From contig RBKR01000018.1 in NCBI GenBank assembly GCA_004835665.1, positions 682,001 through 746,000 on the forward strand: a stretch of 64,000 nt of DNA. The letters run 5' to 3'. The DNA comes from Phoma sp. XZ068 (taxonomy: Eukaryota; Ascomycota; Dothideomycetes; Pleosporales; Didymellaceae). Each line of letters opens with the position of its first letter. Position 1 is the first letter of the stretch. A program made the position numbers and the translations under genes. Below, piece by piece: positions 1-11,849 of the stretch. Under the pieces are notes generated by a model that saw nothing but the letters and a program-made list of their open reading frames with translations, was not told where the DNA came from and searched no databases.

Positions 1-990
1 AAGGAGACAGGCGAGACGGCAACCGTATGTAACGGCTACGGATGGTCTATGAAGTTTTGCCAGGATATGCAGAAGGACGGCGTGCCTGAAAGCATCAAGA
101 CTTTGAGGGAAGACGTTGAGCGCTTGGAGGCTGTGCCAGAGAGGCAGCGTGGCCAAAGGCGCTACTCCCGTTCGCCCAGACCTCGCCGAAGGTCGTCCTC
201 TGTATCATCTCGTGACGGGGACAGGGACCGTCGCAGTCGCAGTGGCAGCTACGCCTCGAGATCATCCTACGGGAGCCGCTCGCGGTCGCGCAGCCAACAC
301 CACGACCGGCGTCGTCGCTCACCCCGAACCGAGGAGAGGGGTCGTAACGACCGTGACAGACGATTCGACAATCGCGACAACGATAACAGACGACCGCCAC
401 CAAGGCCGATGGAAAGAAATCAAGCACAATCTGGCGGGCAATGGAACGGCCAGAACGCACCAAACCGCAACAACCAGGGCAGCCCTGGCAACAATCAATT
501 CCCGCCGCACCTGCCCCAGAACTTCACACCCAACTTCTCGCAAGCCGCACAGCCGCCGTTCAGCGGCCCGCCATTTCCTCCACAGCCACCAATGCCAAAC
601 CAGTTCCCCGGGCAATTCTCCATGCAGTCCTTCCCTCCGCCGCCCCCGGGAATACCGTTCCAAGCCCCTGGAGGGTTTCCTGGAGGCATCCCACCCCCTC
701 CCCCTCCTAACTACAGCGGGCCGTTCCCTCCACCCCCACCCAATATCGCTGCTATGCCGAACAATCCATACAACTTCAACAACCAGTTTGGGAATGCGTA
801 TGGGCCTAATTTCCAACAAGGGAACAACGGAGGTTTCAATCAGCATCAAAATCAGAACCAAGGCGGGCCGCAGAATCAAGGGTACAACCAGAACCAAAAC
901 CAAGGCCACGGTGGATTCCAAGGTGGTGGAAACTACAACAGCAGAGGCGGTTACAGTGGTCGTGGGCAGCGAGGTGGGAGATGGAATTGA
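1..990 (+). CDS. RS-, Pro- and RGG-rich protein, 3' part of gene
   Basis: This is the C-terminal part of a gene whose 5' end lies outside the window; the frame is open from base 1 to the TGA at 988-990. After a short charged helix-like stretch (VPESIKTLREDVERLEAVPE) come an Arg/Ser-rich block with many RS and SR dipeptides, a Pro-rich block with several PPPPP runs, an Asn/Gln/Gly-rich block, and an RGG-type tail ending GGRWN. Such composition is typical of nuclear RNA-binding or splicing-associated proteins with phase-separating low-complexity tails. The domain that would name the protein is missing, so I do not assign a family. A GTATGT at 25 with in-frame AGs at 62-63 and 71-72 could be an intron of 39 or 48 bp. 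Reading through also keeps the frame, so the first 24 codons are uncertain. Confidence 0.75.
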   Translation, partial: KETGETATVCNGYGWSMKFCQDMQKDGVPESIKTLREDVERLEAVPERQRGQRRYSRSPRPRRRSSSVSSRDGDRDRRSRSGSYASRSSYGSRSRSRSQHHDRRRRSPRTEERGRNDRDRRFDNRDNDNRRPPPRPMERNQAQSGGQWNGQNAPNRNNQGSPGNNQFPPHLPQNFTPNFSQAAQPPFSGPPFPPQPPMPNQFPGQFSMQSFPPPPPGIPFQAPGGFPGGIPPPPPPNYSGPFPPPPPNIAAMPNNPYNFNNQFGNAYGPNFQQGNNGGFNQHQNQNQGGPQNQGYNQNQNQGHGGFQGGGNYNSRGGYSGRGQRGGRWN

Positions 991-1486
991 CATGCTACGG
1001 GGCCTGCGAGGGCGCAGTTGCTTTTTGCGCTCTTGGATAGTACAATAGTAGTGAGAGTGGATTAATCCCAGTGAACTCTGATTGTATATTACTTGCCTTG
1101 CCTGTGTCCGCTCACTCACCGTCACCCGCTTCACCTGCTCATCTTGAGTTCAGGAAGCTGTGGGCACTTCGAAGCAACATATCTCCTCTACCTTGCTTAT
1201 CTCCCCTAGTCAATTCTTTCTTATGTTCTTATTTATCGCAATTGAGGATTGAGCCTTCAACTTCAAGTATTGAGCATTGAGCATACTCGACGGCCGACGC
1301 GACGCGCACGGCGCGCGTTTGATTGGTCGACATGGTACGTCAGTAGCTCGGCAGGCGATGGTCCCGCAGCAGCTCCAAGAGCTCCACCACTCTCACAACA
1401 ACCAAACCTCTGCACCACGCAAGCGCCTTACTGACCATGGCCTCGGCCACCAGTTTCCAGAATACTCGTCGCGCGCTCGCCGCGTA

Positions 1487-4400
1487 ATGGCGTCCCAGAA
1501 ACGAAAGCGCATACACACCAGGAACACATCGAACAAGCGACCCAGATACACGCAGTCGGACACAAGCCATAGAAGCAGCAGTGACGAGGAGAAATCTCAA
1601 GACGCCAGTGACGGCGAGTGGGACGCTTTGCGCATACTCAAGCAGACCGGCCAGGGATTTGGACTTAAATATCTCATTGAATGGGACGGCATTGACCCTA
1701 AAACTGGGAAGCAGTGGGAACCTACGTGGGAGAGAGCAAGCAACGCTAGTGAAGCTCTGCGTGCACGCTGGAAGAGAGAGAAGAAAGAGGAGGCCGAAGA
1801 GGAAAACGAGGCGACGACTGGCGCGCAGCAACGAGGTGCACCAGAAGTACCATTGGCGCAAGCACCGCAGACTCAAGCCACAAGACGGAGGCGCATCGTC
1901 GAGAGTCCTGAGACCACCACGTCACCACCTGCAGTAAAATCGCCAACGGAGTGTAGCCAAGGTGCTCAAGGTGCTATCTCAGAGCCAAGCACAGCAACTG
2001 TAGACATTTGCACACCCACGCTAGATTGGACGTCTCCACAAGTCGACATCGACGTGCGTGGTAACAGCTTCACACGTGGCGAGTACGAGCTACAGGCCGA
2101 AATACCAGAGTCTCAGCCGTCGCCAGCAACAAGTGTCACTGAGGACACCCATCTCGATAGCTCGCAGCTGTTTGCATCGCAGCCTACTTTCCGTGCTTCA
2201 GGCATTGTACTGGACACACAGAGCTCTGCAGGTGACGCGAGCTACATCCCGGTCACACAGGAGGAGCTTGAGTCGAGCCTTCATTCTGAGTCTACTGACC
2301 AGTCTGAGGAGGATCACGTTGTTGGGTACTCGGTTAGTGAACCGTATTCGTTATCGTTCAATTGGTCGCTGACAACTGCGAAGGGTCTCTTGGACGCAAA
2401 CGCAACACAAACCCTTGACGCACGCGCTTCATCGCCTGCGACGTCCATTGCTGAAACCATCGCGGACACCACCCAGGACCTGCACAGTCAACGTCAACTC
2501 GAAAGCCAGCAGGAGCGGTTAGAGGTCCCAGAGACCCTCGAATCTGTGGGGTCCACCGAAACCAGTCTGCCGTCTACTCAGAGCGACTCAGCCAGCAGCC
2601 ACCGTGTTGAATCTATTTTAACGGATTCCTACAGTACGAACGATCAGCGCGACACCCGTTCTCAGGAGCAAGTCGCGTCCATTGAAAACACCACGTACCT
2701 GGACCACGAACCTACTCCTCTAGATCTTCAGCTACCAAAACAAGAGCCATCCGAGCGTGGGCCTGCAACAGAAGAACAACCGGAATTTGTTGACCATAAC
2801 ACACAGCCTGTCGCAAACTTTGTAGACCCAGAACCTCTTGCTATTGCTGATACGCCCCAAAACTCTCAGCACACATCTACAGCCCAGGACGATACGACTC
2901 AGGAACAAGGACTGAGCCCGGCGCAAACAAGCGAAACTTCACAACGCACGGAGAGCGAGAACGAGACCTCCTTGACCGAACGCTCTGTTCTGGAAGAGAA
3001 CGCGCAGTTTCCGTTCCAATCACAGTATCCTGCTTGTTTCAATTCTCAACCAGCCACGAAACCAACCCAACGAGCTTTAACTGAACCTCCAAGACCCCAT
3101 AGTACGTGCGAAGTCACAGGCGCGCGCCTTAGTCAAGGCCCTCGAAGCGGGTATCAAGAAAGCGGCATTTCCAACGACAGCGAAGACATCACTACCATAG
3201 ACGAGATCAGCCAACCGCTTCGGCAGGAAGGATCGCATACATCGCTCCAAAGGTGTTCTGTGCCACCCCTGTCACACGCCCATCTAGACATCGGAAGTCT
3301 CGAAAACGCAGCGGGCGGAGATACCCAGAAGATCGTTCATAGCTCTGTTGTGATCACCCAGTCACCACCCGGTATTGAACAGTCGACCGAATTGCACAAA
3401 CAAAACGCCCAAATTGTACCTTCCAGCGTGTGCCTTGGCACTCAGGAGGACGTTACTGAAAGCATCTGTGCTACCGTAGAGGCTGACTTTACAGAAGCGC
3501 CTCAGTCGAAACACAGTAGTCCCTGTTCACGGCACGATTCATCACAGGAAACCCCAGAGCATCAATCGCGATCTGTAGAGCTCAGCTCTTCACCGATCCC
3601 TCGCCCTCCAAGTTATCCGCTGAAGACGTTAGACTCCAACGTTCCACCTAGACCAGCGACACCGATTCTGACCTTTTCATTGCCTAAAATGGCTGAAAGC
3701 ACAACGGAGAGTATGGCAGATAGAGCCGCGCGGCAACTCGAAGAATTAGAGGCCGCCCACAGAGCTGCAAACCCATTCACTCCGCGAAAGCGCATCAGGG
3801 CTTCACAACCCTCTTCGGTCGCTTCCACAGGCGCGGTTGCTACCGGCTCGGCGTTGCAGTCCAATATGTTGCCTGCTCCACCAACTCTCAATATCTCGGC
3901 AGAAGGCACAAGATCACCGTCAACTGTGCCGGACCGATCACCTGCGCCTCCCGTACAAACATCATTGCGGAATGTAGCTTTTGCAAACGCTAAGGACAAA
4001 GCCACAGCCTCTCTACTGGGGAATCCATTGGCCACAACATCCACGAACACTGATGCAGGTCCAACACAAGAGAAAGCCGAGCTTGTAGCTGCAGTCGCGG
4101 CCGTTGCAGCACCCAGTAGCCCTAGGGCGTCTCCAATCGTGTCGACACACGACGACACCGAAGAAATGGGTGATGTTGACCAGGACGATGACGATGATTT
4201 CGATGACGACGAAAGTGTTTACAACGATGATTTGCAACTGGAAGACGAGGAGTACATTGTACCACTCTTCATTGAAGGAAGACAGAGAGATACATACACC
4301 GAATATATAAAGCAGAAAATCGACCTTCTCGACGCGGTGCTTTTGTCAGGGCCTGCTCCGCCTGAGAAGCTCGACCAAGTGGAGCAAGTCTTGGCTTACT

Positions 4401-6153
4401 TGAAGGCTGTTGAAACCCACACAGACCTGATATACGCCGAAGCAGAATCTGCCACAGGGGCGGATTTGAGTTCGGCAACAGACATCCAACATGGGGCTCA
4501 GTTCGGTATCGATAACTCCGTAAAGTTCAAATTTCTGGGAGGGCTATTCAATCATTTGCGTAACAAGGACATGCACATCGTTCTTCTCGTGGATCAAGAC
4601 AACGAGGCGCTCTTTAACATCTTAAGGACGTTTTTTGCCGCCGCCTCCTATAACTACAGTATGCCGACCAAGGGCCACAAGTCTAGTACGTCACAAGACC
4701 CTCTCACGATCACCGTTTTCCCAAAAAACGCGGCTCCGATTCTACGACTGCCTGATCTCGTCATCTGTCTGGATGGCGTACAGGGTGCTGCACAAGTTCG
4801 ACAAAGCAACTGGGCCATGGCATCGCAAAAAACTATACCTGTGCTTCATCTGGTGATACCACAGACTGTTGGTCATATTGAACAATACCTGCTGCCGAAC
4901 TCGGAAAGGAGGCTCCGCATCGAAACCATCCTAGCTGGATTGAGTCAGATTCAGGGACGCAATGAGGTTGGAAATCCTATCGATATAGATACGCCAGGCG
5001 CCGCAGAGGCTGCCAAAGGCGTTGCATCTTGGCTCTTCCCTGAGGAAGGCCAAGAGAGCACAGAATGGCCGTTGCCATCGATTGGGAGTGCGAGAAGCTT
5101 CATGGAGTGGGACCAGACACAACAATCTGTTCTATCTGCGACGTCGTCCCCAGCCCCTGAACGCACGAAGCGCCCTCTGGTAAGTAAAATACTCATAGTC
5201 GACGATCGTCACTAATTCGAGCTATGCAGGAGTCGGACGACTCTGATACAGCAAAGCGTATGCGCTACACACCACAGCCACGAGTGTTCCCGAACTCTAG
5301 CGCCATTCACGAACCTGAGGTGACTCGTGTCAGCGACTCCATGCCCGGTACCAGTGCTGCAGAGAACGGACGTCTGGTCGCATCGCTTGAAAAGGTTAAT
5401 TCCGAACTTCTTCGCGTTTTGAAAGAACACCGTGAGGAAAAAATTATGTGGGACAGGCAGCAGACCGAGCATGAAAATCGACAACAGGAATATCGCAAGT
5501 TGTTCAACGAGAAAGCAGAAGTCGATCGTGCCCATGAGAGCATGACAAGAAACCGCGACAAGCTGCGCACCCAACTAGACACTCAAGCCGCCGAGCTAAG
5601 AACACTTCGCGAAGAACTCGAAACTCAAAGAAATCTCGGCCTCGGATCCACCAACGAGAAGGACGTGGAGATTACTCGTCTGCGGAAAGAACTTGAGGCC
5701 GCTCAGATAGAACGAAACAAAGCCATCAACTCCGCCAAATCCACCGAACAAACGCTTGAATACACCAAAGAACAATATCGCGAGGCCTCCAGCACCGCAG
5801 GCCAGTTACAGTCCGATCTCACATCCCTCGAGACCCAGAACGCGAAACTCACGCACCAAGCTTCCGGCGAGGTCGCCAAGCTCAAAGAACTGCACCTCAC
5901 CAATAGCCACAAGAACCTGATGAAACAGAATAGATCTCTCACAAATGAGAACAACCTCTTGAAAATAGTCCTAAAGCAGAAAGAAGATGAGCTCGTCAGA
6001 GCAAAGAACAACAGCGGGAGAGCCGCGTATGGAACAAGAGGCCAGAGCACAACACCCCAGCCGAAGACTAGATCCCGTGCGGCCAGTCCGGAACGCGGAT
6101 CGCGAGCACCAAGGGGCGGGCGAATCCCGAACATCATGGCCGAGGAGAGGTAG
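1487..6153 (+). CDS. Chromodomain protein with HDA2/3-like domain and C-terminal coiled coil
   Basis: Two exons, 1487-5179 and 5230-6153, are joined across a 50-bp phase-0 intron (GTAAGT, CTAAT branch, GCAG), giving about 1538 residues. A chromodomain lies near residues 45-95 (WDALRI..., YLIEWDG, WEPTWE). It follows a basic start. A long S/T/Q/E-rich, probably disordered linker follows. Residues about 920-1160 resemble the fungal HDA1-complex subunit 2/3 domain (KFKFLGGLFNHL, HIVLLVDQDNEAL, LPDLVICLDGVQGA). Residues about 1275-1490 form a heptad-rich coiled coil. The likely role is histone-mark reading within a histone deacetylase complex in heterochromatin; Neurospora CDP-2 of the HCHC complex is the comparison I would make first. 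The ATG at 1487 has a G at -3 and G at +4; an in-frame ATG at 1358 would add 43 poorly structured residues. Domain names are from memory of families. Confidence 0.85.
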
Positions 6154-7077
6154 GGCCTCACCGAGAAGGAGATGGAGCTTAGGAGAAAGCGGCTCGAGGG
6201 CATATGGGCACGCAGGCAACGCCGGATTTATGGTGGGAAGTGGGGATGAGGGTGATGAGTACACGAAGGTAATGCTTTTGGGTGGGTTTGCATTCGCATT
6301 GAACTGCATGAGCGATCTGGCTCTATTGGGTATTCGGCCAGTCATGCAGAGGCGTTTGGGGCTCGAGTTCGCTCACATCTTGGTGCATCTGCACATAGAG
6401 GTATTCATTCAATCAATCACTCATTCGTATTTGCGCCAACTCAAAGGTCCTGTTGTGTAATGTAACAGTACCGGCCAGACATAAGAAAGATTCCAATTGG
6501 TCAATTAACCAAAGCAACTTCAGGATGTGGTTTTTCCATGGTGGACTGGCAGCGGACTTCGACAGAAAGTGGCTGTGTCGACAAACAGTGTCGAAACGGA
6601 GCTCTCCTCGGCATTCCCACAGCACTCTTCGCAAACAGGCTACCAGAAATGCGTCGACATGCATATCGTCGAAACGTAACGGAAAATATTTAACGCGCGG
6701 GCGCATGAAAGGATTGGTCCGCATCGTGTCGGATTCACCACAATGGGAAACCGGAGATGCAATTCCAACGGACTTTACCAAAATGCATCCCGATGCGGAC
6801 ACCCGCATCATCGCAATTCGTTTCGTCTCCAGCCTCACCCAAATTCCGATACTCTGGAACTCATGTACGGGCAGACGGGGCTCGTATCTATATTGTCGGA
6901 ATTCACTTGGCCATTACTACACGACCTTGTCCGTTCTGCGCTACGCAAGGACGACACAGCCCTCTAGATGTTTGTGTGGATGGCCTTACAAGAACCCAGT
7001 CTGTACGCATGTTGTGATGACACACGACAATCTCTCGAACTCTGCCGTCTGCAATTCTGGGCTTCGGTCACCTGATC
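6154..7077. other. Intergenic region, no supported gene
   Basis: This gap lies between the chromodomain gene and the membrane protein gene, both on the plus strand. A plus-strand frame is open for about 250 codons from 6453, but it begins at TTG, has no recognisable domain and runs into the next gene in another frame. I treat it as non-coding. Confidence 0.5.
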
Positions 7078-7881
7078 ATGATGCTCACGCCAACACTCTT
7101 GCGACTCTTCCTGCTTGTCCCGCTCCTCACAAGTGTCATCGCATCAGATATCACGTCCTTCACGGACGGAAAATGTACGCGCTCGTGGCGCGCGCTCGAT
7201 ACTGTTAATGGGTATCCCGACGGCCTGTGCAAACCACTGAATGTGACCGTGGGCCATAGTTTCCAGATCCAGGAATTGGATCCTGGTTGTGCAGGTACAT
7301 CCCTTCTCATTGAACTACCTTTGATATAACAGTGCTGACAGTTGCAAGTCACCCTCTACGGAGACAACTCAGGTCCGCTTTCATGTTCCAGCGCAACAAA
7401 GATTGTCGGCCATCTCGCAACCTGCTATGACTCTTCTTGGGTGTACTACTCAATTGATGGGTGTCTACCCCCCACTCCTTCAGGCTCGAAAGTGTCATCT
7501 GCAAAGCCAACAGTAACAGGTGTAGAGAATGCGAGTGCAGCGCCAGAAAGAACGGTCCACACCGGGGTCATTGTTGGATCTACCGTCGCAGGAGTATCGT
7601 GCGTCCTATTGGCTCTGACAGGGATGCTGCTTGCCTTCCGCCGTCGTCGCAAGTCCCTCTTTTCTAAACAAGCGCATGAGCTTTCTGGAGATCGAGCGCT
7701 TGTCGAATCAGATGCAGCAGCGGAGAAGCAACATCCTAAGGAGTTATGGGCTGGTTATGCAGCTGTTGAAATCGGGCGGAATAGTCGCTTTGAGGATTCG
7801 TTGTCGAGTCGACGAGCAACGCACGAAGCGCAAAACTTGAGGGGTGTGAATCCGCTCATTCGCATCCATTACGTGGCGTAA
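7078..7881 (+). CDS. Secreted/single-pass type I membrane protein, unknown function
   Basis: Exons 7078-7294 and 7349-7881 are joined by a 54-bp phase-1 intron (GTACAT donor, GCAAG acceptor), giving 249 residues. The acceptor was chosen because it restores the frame to AVTLYGDN. The N-terminus is a clear signal peptide (LLRLFLLVPLLTSVIA). The ectodomain of about 120 residues carries several cysteines. A transmembrane segment follows near residues 145-170 (VIVGSTVAGVSCVLLALTGMLLAF) with a basic stop-transfer RRRRK and a cytosolic tail of about 75 residues. This layout is common among fungal surface proteins and possible sensors. I recognise no named domain. The first of two consecutive ATGs is used. 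Confidence 0.75.
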
Positions 7882-8185
7882 ACAGATAGCTTCATTAATG
7901 GAAATATAGCCTAGTGTTAGTACACAATAAATATATGATTCGTAGGACAGCTTGTCGTTTCCGTAGAGCGTGATAACAATTTGGTACTGCTCGAGGCATC
8001 AGGGTCAGTCGGATTCAAGACATCTATGAGGAAGTGACTTACTAAATGGCTATAGAGCCCCTTCCTCCACCCTCAATTCCGCGAAGCAGCATTTGCTCTT
8101 TCGTCATGCTTTTCGAACACCGTCAAACGCCGTATCTCAAATTTCGCATGCTCAATCATGTCCAGATCATGGTCCAATCTCGAGC
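7882..8185. other. Convergent 3' region
   Basis: The 304 bp between the membrane protein stop and the FAL1 stop are AT-rich near 7900-7950 (AATAAATATATGA, polyadenylation-like). I see nothing else. Confidence 0.4.
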
Positions 8186-9480
8186 TTAGGCCAGAAGGTC
8201 CGCAACGTTCATTGGCATCTCGTCGATCTGAGTGGAGTAGTACACTGAGCACGATTAGTGACATTCGACCCAAGGTAAATGACAAACTTACACTCGATAT
8301 CACGGAGGATACGAACGTCGTCCTGGGTAACGAAGTTGATAGCCACACCCTTGCGTCCGAAACGGCCGGATCGACCGATTCTGTGGATGTAGTTCTCACG
8401 GTTGGAGGGCAGATCGTAGTTGATGACCAGCGAAACTTGCTGGACGTCGATACCACGAGCCCAGACATCAGTCGAGATCAACACACGCGAGTTCGCCTGG
8501 CGAAAGTCCTGCATAATGCTGTCACGCTCCCTCTGCGGCATATCTCCGTGCATAGATGAGACGGTAAAGTTGGCCTCGCGCATCTTGTCGGTCAGCCAAT
8601 CCACCTTGCGGCGCGTGTTGCAGAAGATGACGGCTTGTGTGATGGTGAGTGTGTCGTAGAGATCACAGAGAGTGTCGAACTTCCATTCCTCCTTTTCAAT
8701 GGCGATGAAGTATTGCTTCAGGCCTTCCAGCGTCAGCTCGTCACGCTTGACGAGGATGCGAACGGGGTCGGTCATGAACTTTGTAGTCATCTCCAGGACA
8801 TCGTAAGGGAGCGTGGCGGAAACAACGACAACCTGTGTTGCAGGAGGGAGGTAGCGGTAAACATCGTAGATCTGTTCGCGGAAGCCGCGGTTGAGGAGCT
8901 CGTCGGCCTCATCGAGAACCAGCATCTTGATGTTGCGAGTGCGCAGGTTGCGGCGACGAATCATATCGGCGACACGTCCAGGTGTTCCAGAGACCACATG
9001 CTGGCCATAGTCGAGCTTGCGGATATCTTCGCCAACGTTTGTGCCTCCAATGCAGGCGTGGCACTGCACGTTCATGTAGTCGCCAAGACCCATGATGACG
9101 GACTGAATCTGGGTCGCAAGTTCGCGAGTAGGCGAGAGGACAAGCGCTAATAACACATGAGCTTCACTTTACGAAACAGCGACTCGGTACATACCCTGTG
9201 TCTCGCGCACGGCTGTGTCGATGACCTGGAGAATAGAGATGGAGAAGGTCGCCGTCTTTCCCGTTCCGGACTGCGCCTGCGCAATGGTATCACGACCTTT
9301 GCAGACCTGGACAATCGCACGTGACTGCACGGCAGAGGGCGACTCGTAACCGTAGGCGTAGATACCGCGCAGCAGGTTCTCCTTCAAGTGCATGGCCTCG
9401 AAGGTCGGCGCCACCGTAACCTCCTTGGAAGTGGAGAACTCCATCTTGTCGTCCGCATTTCGATCGATTCCTTCCGCCAT
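8186..9480 (-). CDS. FAL1: DEAD-box RNA helicase, eIF4A3/FAL1 type
   Basis: Three exons read 9480-9195, 9146-8292 and 8244-8186, with introns of 48 and 47 bp; the protein is 399 residues, the normal family length. All helicase motifs are visible: Q motif, AQSGTGKT (I), PTRELA (Ia), TPGR (Ib), DEAD (II), SAT (III), STDVWARGID (V) and HRIGRSGR (VI). The C-terminal signature DEMPMNVADLLA marks the eIF4A3/FAL1 branch rather than eIF4A, which ends differently. In animals eIF4A3 is the core of the exon junction complex; in yeast Fal1 acts in 18S rRNA maturation. Which role holds here cannot be read from the sequence. The start is head-to-head with PRP9, 257 bp apart. The second intron was placed by the required DIELYYSTQID junction. 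Confidence 0.95.
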
Positions 9481-9737
9481 GTTGTTGGTCGCGTTCGTAT
9501 TATTTGGGTGGTAGCGATGTGATGTGAAGTGATCGTGACGATGCGCAAGAAAGTTTGGTGGAGCAGTCTGCGGAGACGGAACTTCGGCGAAAGCTTGCTA
9601 GCGCGCTTTTCGATTTATCTAGGTGAGCGCGCTCCACCTTCAATGCGCCAACACCAACGCCGCTGAAGGTACTGAACCTACCATCACCTGACTGCTACCA
9701 TATAGAAGACTCATAACAGCCACAGGCGACTGCAAAA
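9481..9737. promoter_or_regulatory. Shared divergent promoter of FAL1 and PRP9
   Basis: The 257 bp separate the two start codons, so both promoters and both 5' leaders must lie here or overlap. No TATA box is obvious, which fits housekeeping genes. The assignment rests on gene layout only. Confidence 0.6.
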
Positions 9738-11282
9738 ATGCTCCTGGACGAACAGCGCCAGATCCATGAGGACCTCGAGCGCCTGGAAGATGCTGTGGCA
9801 GAGCGCCTTCTCGAAGATCCTCCACATGTACGTAGTATAGCTGTATGACCTCAGACTTGCCTAACAGATTTCCCACAGATTCGCGACCGTCTAGCACGTG
9901 ATCACGACATCGCGCGCTTCCTCGAACAGATAGAAGCACAGTCCGGTCGGTTACTAGCCATCTATGACGATGCAGAAGGCAAGAAGGATGAGGAGATGCG
10001 CAACCTCACGCACGGCGATCCTATGGATTCGTTCATGAAGGAGATTGCAAACGTCAAGGACTTCCATCGCCGATACCCCAACGAGCCTGTCGAGAACCTC
10101 GAGAAGGCCTACAAGAAGCGGTTACCTGAGGACCAGGCGCAATCGATTGCTGCCATCGACTCTATGTTCACAGGAGAGGAAGGATTCGGACGTTTCTTCG
10201 ATCTGACCACGCTTCATGAACAGTACTTGAACTTGTCTGTTCACCAACACGCGCGCCGCCTTACCTATCTGCAGTACCTCGATCTGTTCGATGTCTTCAC
10301 TGGGCCACAGTGTAGTATCCGACGCGATCAGAAGAAGTCAGAGACCTATTTCCAGTACCTGAAGGCGTTACAAGAATACCTCGAGAGCTTCATGCGCCGA
10401 ACGAAGCCCCTAGAGAACCTGGATAAGCTATTCGCCAGCTTCGACAAGGAGTTTGAAGATTTATGGGAGAAGGATCAGATCCCAGGATGGGAGAAGAATG
10501 CTTCAGCATCAGCACCTATAAATGGCGAAGCGCAGGGCGAGGGGATCTGGTGCGCTGCGTGTCAGAAGGGCTTCACAAAAGAGACGGTCTTCGAGGCCCA
10601 TTTGACAGGAAAGAAGCACAAGAAGGCCGTACAAGCGAGCGTGAGCAACAGCACACCAGCACAGACAAACGGTGCATCATCAGACATTCAAAGATTCAAG
10701 GAGCGAGCCGTGGCCGAGCGAGAGTTTAAGATCAAGAAGCTAGCCGCGGCCATGCAAACAGAGCGAGGCGACACCAAGGTCAATGTCGAGCGAAAGCAGG
10801 GTATGACAGAGCGCGAAAGACAGCAAGAGTTGGAGCAACTGTACTCGGAGCAGCCAGCAGAAGGCGAGAAGGACGAGGACGAAGACTCAGATGGCGAAGA
10901 CAAGATCTACAACCCTCTCAAGCTGCCTCTGGCTTGGGACGGCAAGCCTATCCCATTTTGGCTATACAAGCTGCACGGTCTGGGAGTCGAGTTTCCATGC
11001 GAGATCTGCGGTAACTTTGTTTACATGGGGCGGCGCGCTTTCGACAAGCACTTCAACGAGCCTCGCCATATTCACGGCCTCAAGTGCCTGGGTATCACAA
11101 ACACAACGCTCTTCAGAGAGATCACGAGTATCCAGGAAGCCGAGACGCTCTGGAAGAAGATCCAGAAGGACAAGAAGAGGGAGAAGACAGCTGCAGAGAA
11201 CGTCGTGGAGATGGAGGATACGGAGGGCAATGTCATGCCTGAGAAGGTGTACCGCGATTTGGCTGCCGCTGGCATGCTCTGA
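9738..11282 (+). CDS. PRP9: Splicing factor SF3a subunit 3 (PRP9/SF3A60)
   Basis: Exons 9738-9827 and 9879-11282 are joined by a 51-bp phase-0 intron (GTACGT...CACAG), giving 497 residues. The N-terminus (LLDEQRQIHEDLERLEDAVAERL) is the typical SF3a60 start. There is a matrin/U1-type C2H2 finger near the middle (WCAACQKGFTKETVFEAHL, then KKHKK) and the C-terminal PRP9 zinc finger (CEICGNFVYMGRRAFDKHF, then RHIHGLKCLGI). The protein belongs to the SF3a complex of U2 snRNP and is needed for prespliceosome formation. The small first exon is fixed by the family sequence across the junction PPH-IRDRLARDHDIARFL. It is divergent from FAL1, another RNA-processing gene. Confidence 0.95.
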
Positions 11283-11849
11283 GTAAGCACTTTGGTTTGA
11301 ATACCACCAGCTCAGACAATCCGCGAGACCTGCCGTGCTCAAAGAAAAAGGCACTGAAGCCGCCGGTTCAGTCAGTCGCAGCGAGCACCTTCCGGTCGAA
11401 ACAAGAGACCTCATGACGATGATGTTCCAATCAATGCAATCATCCACTGGCAGCATACAGCTTCCGCCGCGAAAGCTCTGATGCTACACCACTATTACAT
11501 GTTCGGCGTTGAAAAGGAGCCAAGTTTGGATCAGTTTGGACAGTTGTGTACGTCAATGTAAGATATATACCCAAAATAAGAATTCTTCAACGACGACGAT
11601 TGTGATGGTCTTCAGTCACTGCGTATTGATGGCCTCATGAACGTATAATCGGTGGGTTATGTGGACCAGGTATGTGATCTCGCTGCAAGGACATAATGTG
11701 TTTTTTGAGAAGCGTAACTTGAATCAAATTGAGAGGGGTATGTCGCTATCCAACGCCTGAAAGCATAAACACCAAAAGAAAACCCTGGAGATATTCACCG
11801 GTCACTCAGCTCCTTTCGTACTTCATACTCACTGAAAATCACCCATGGT
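11283..11849. other. Convergent 3' intergenic region
   Basis: 567 bp lie between the PRP9 stop and the stop of the minus-strand hypothetical gene. The open frames here start at non-ATG codons and are shadows or chance; nothing is recognised. Confidence 0.4.

Noticed and set aside
116..1048. Long open frames on both strands overlapping the RS-rich gene
   Set aside because: They are shadows of the repetitive, GC-rich coding sequence; composition is that of a frame-shifted RS/Pro tract.
1277..1486. Extension of the chromodomain protein upstream to 1277
   Set aside because: The codon at 1277 is TTG, and the added residues have no coding character; ATG 1487 has a better context.
6453..7208. Plus-strand open frame of about 250 codons
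   Set aside because: It begins at TTG, has no domain features and overlaps the start of the membrane protein gene.
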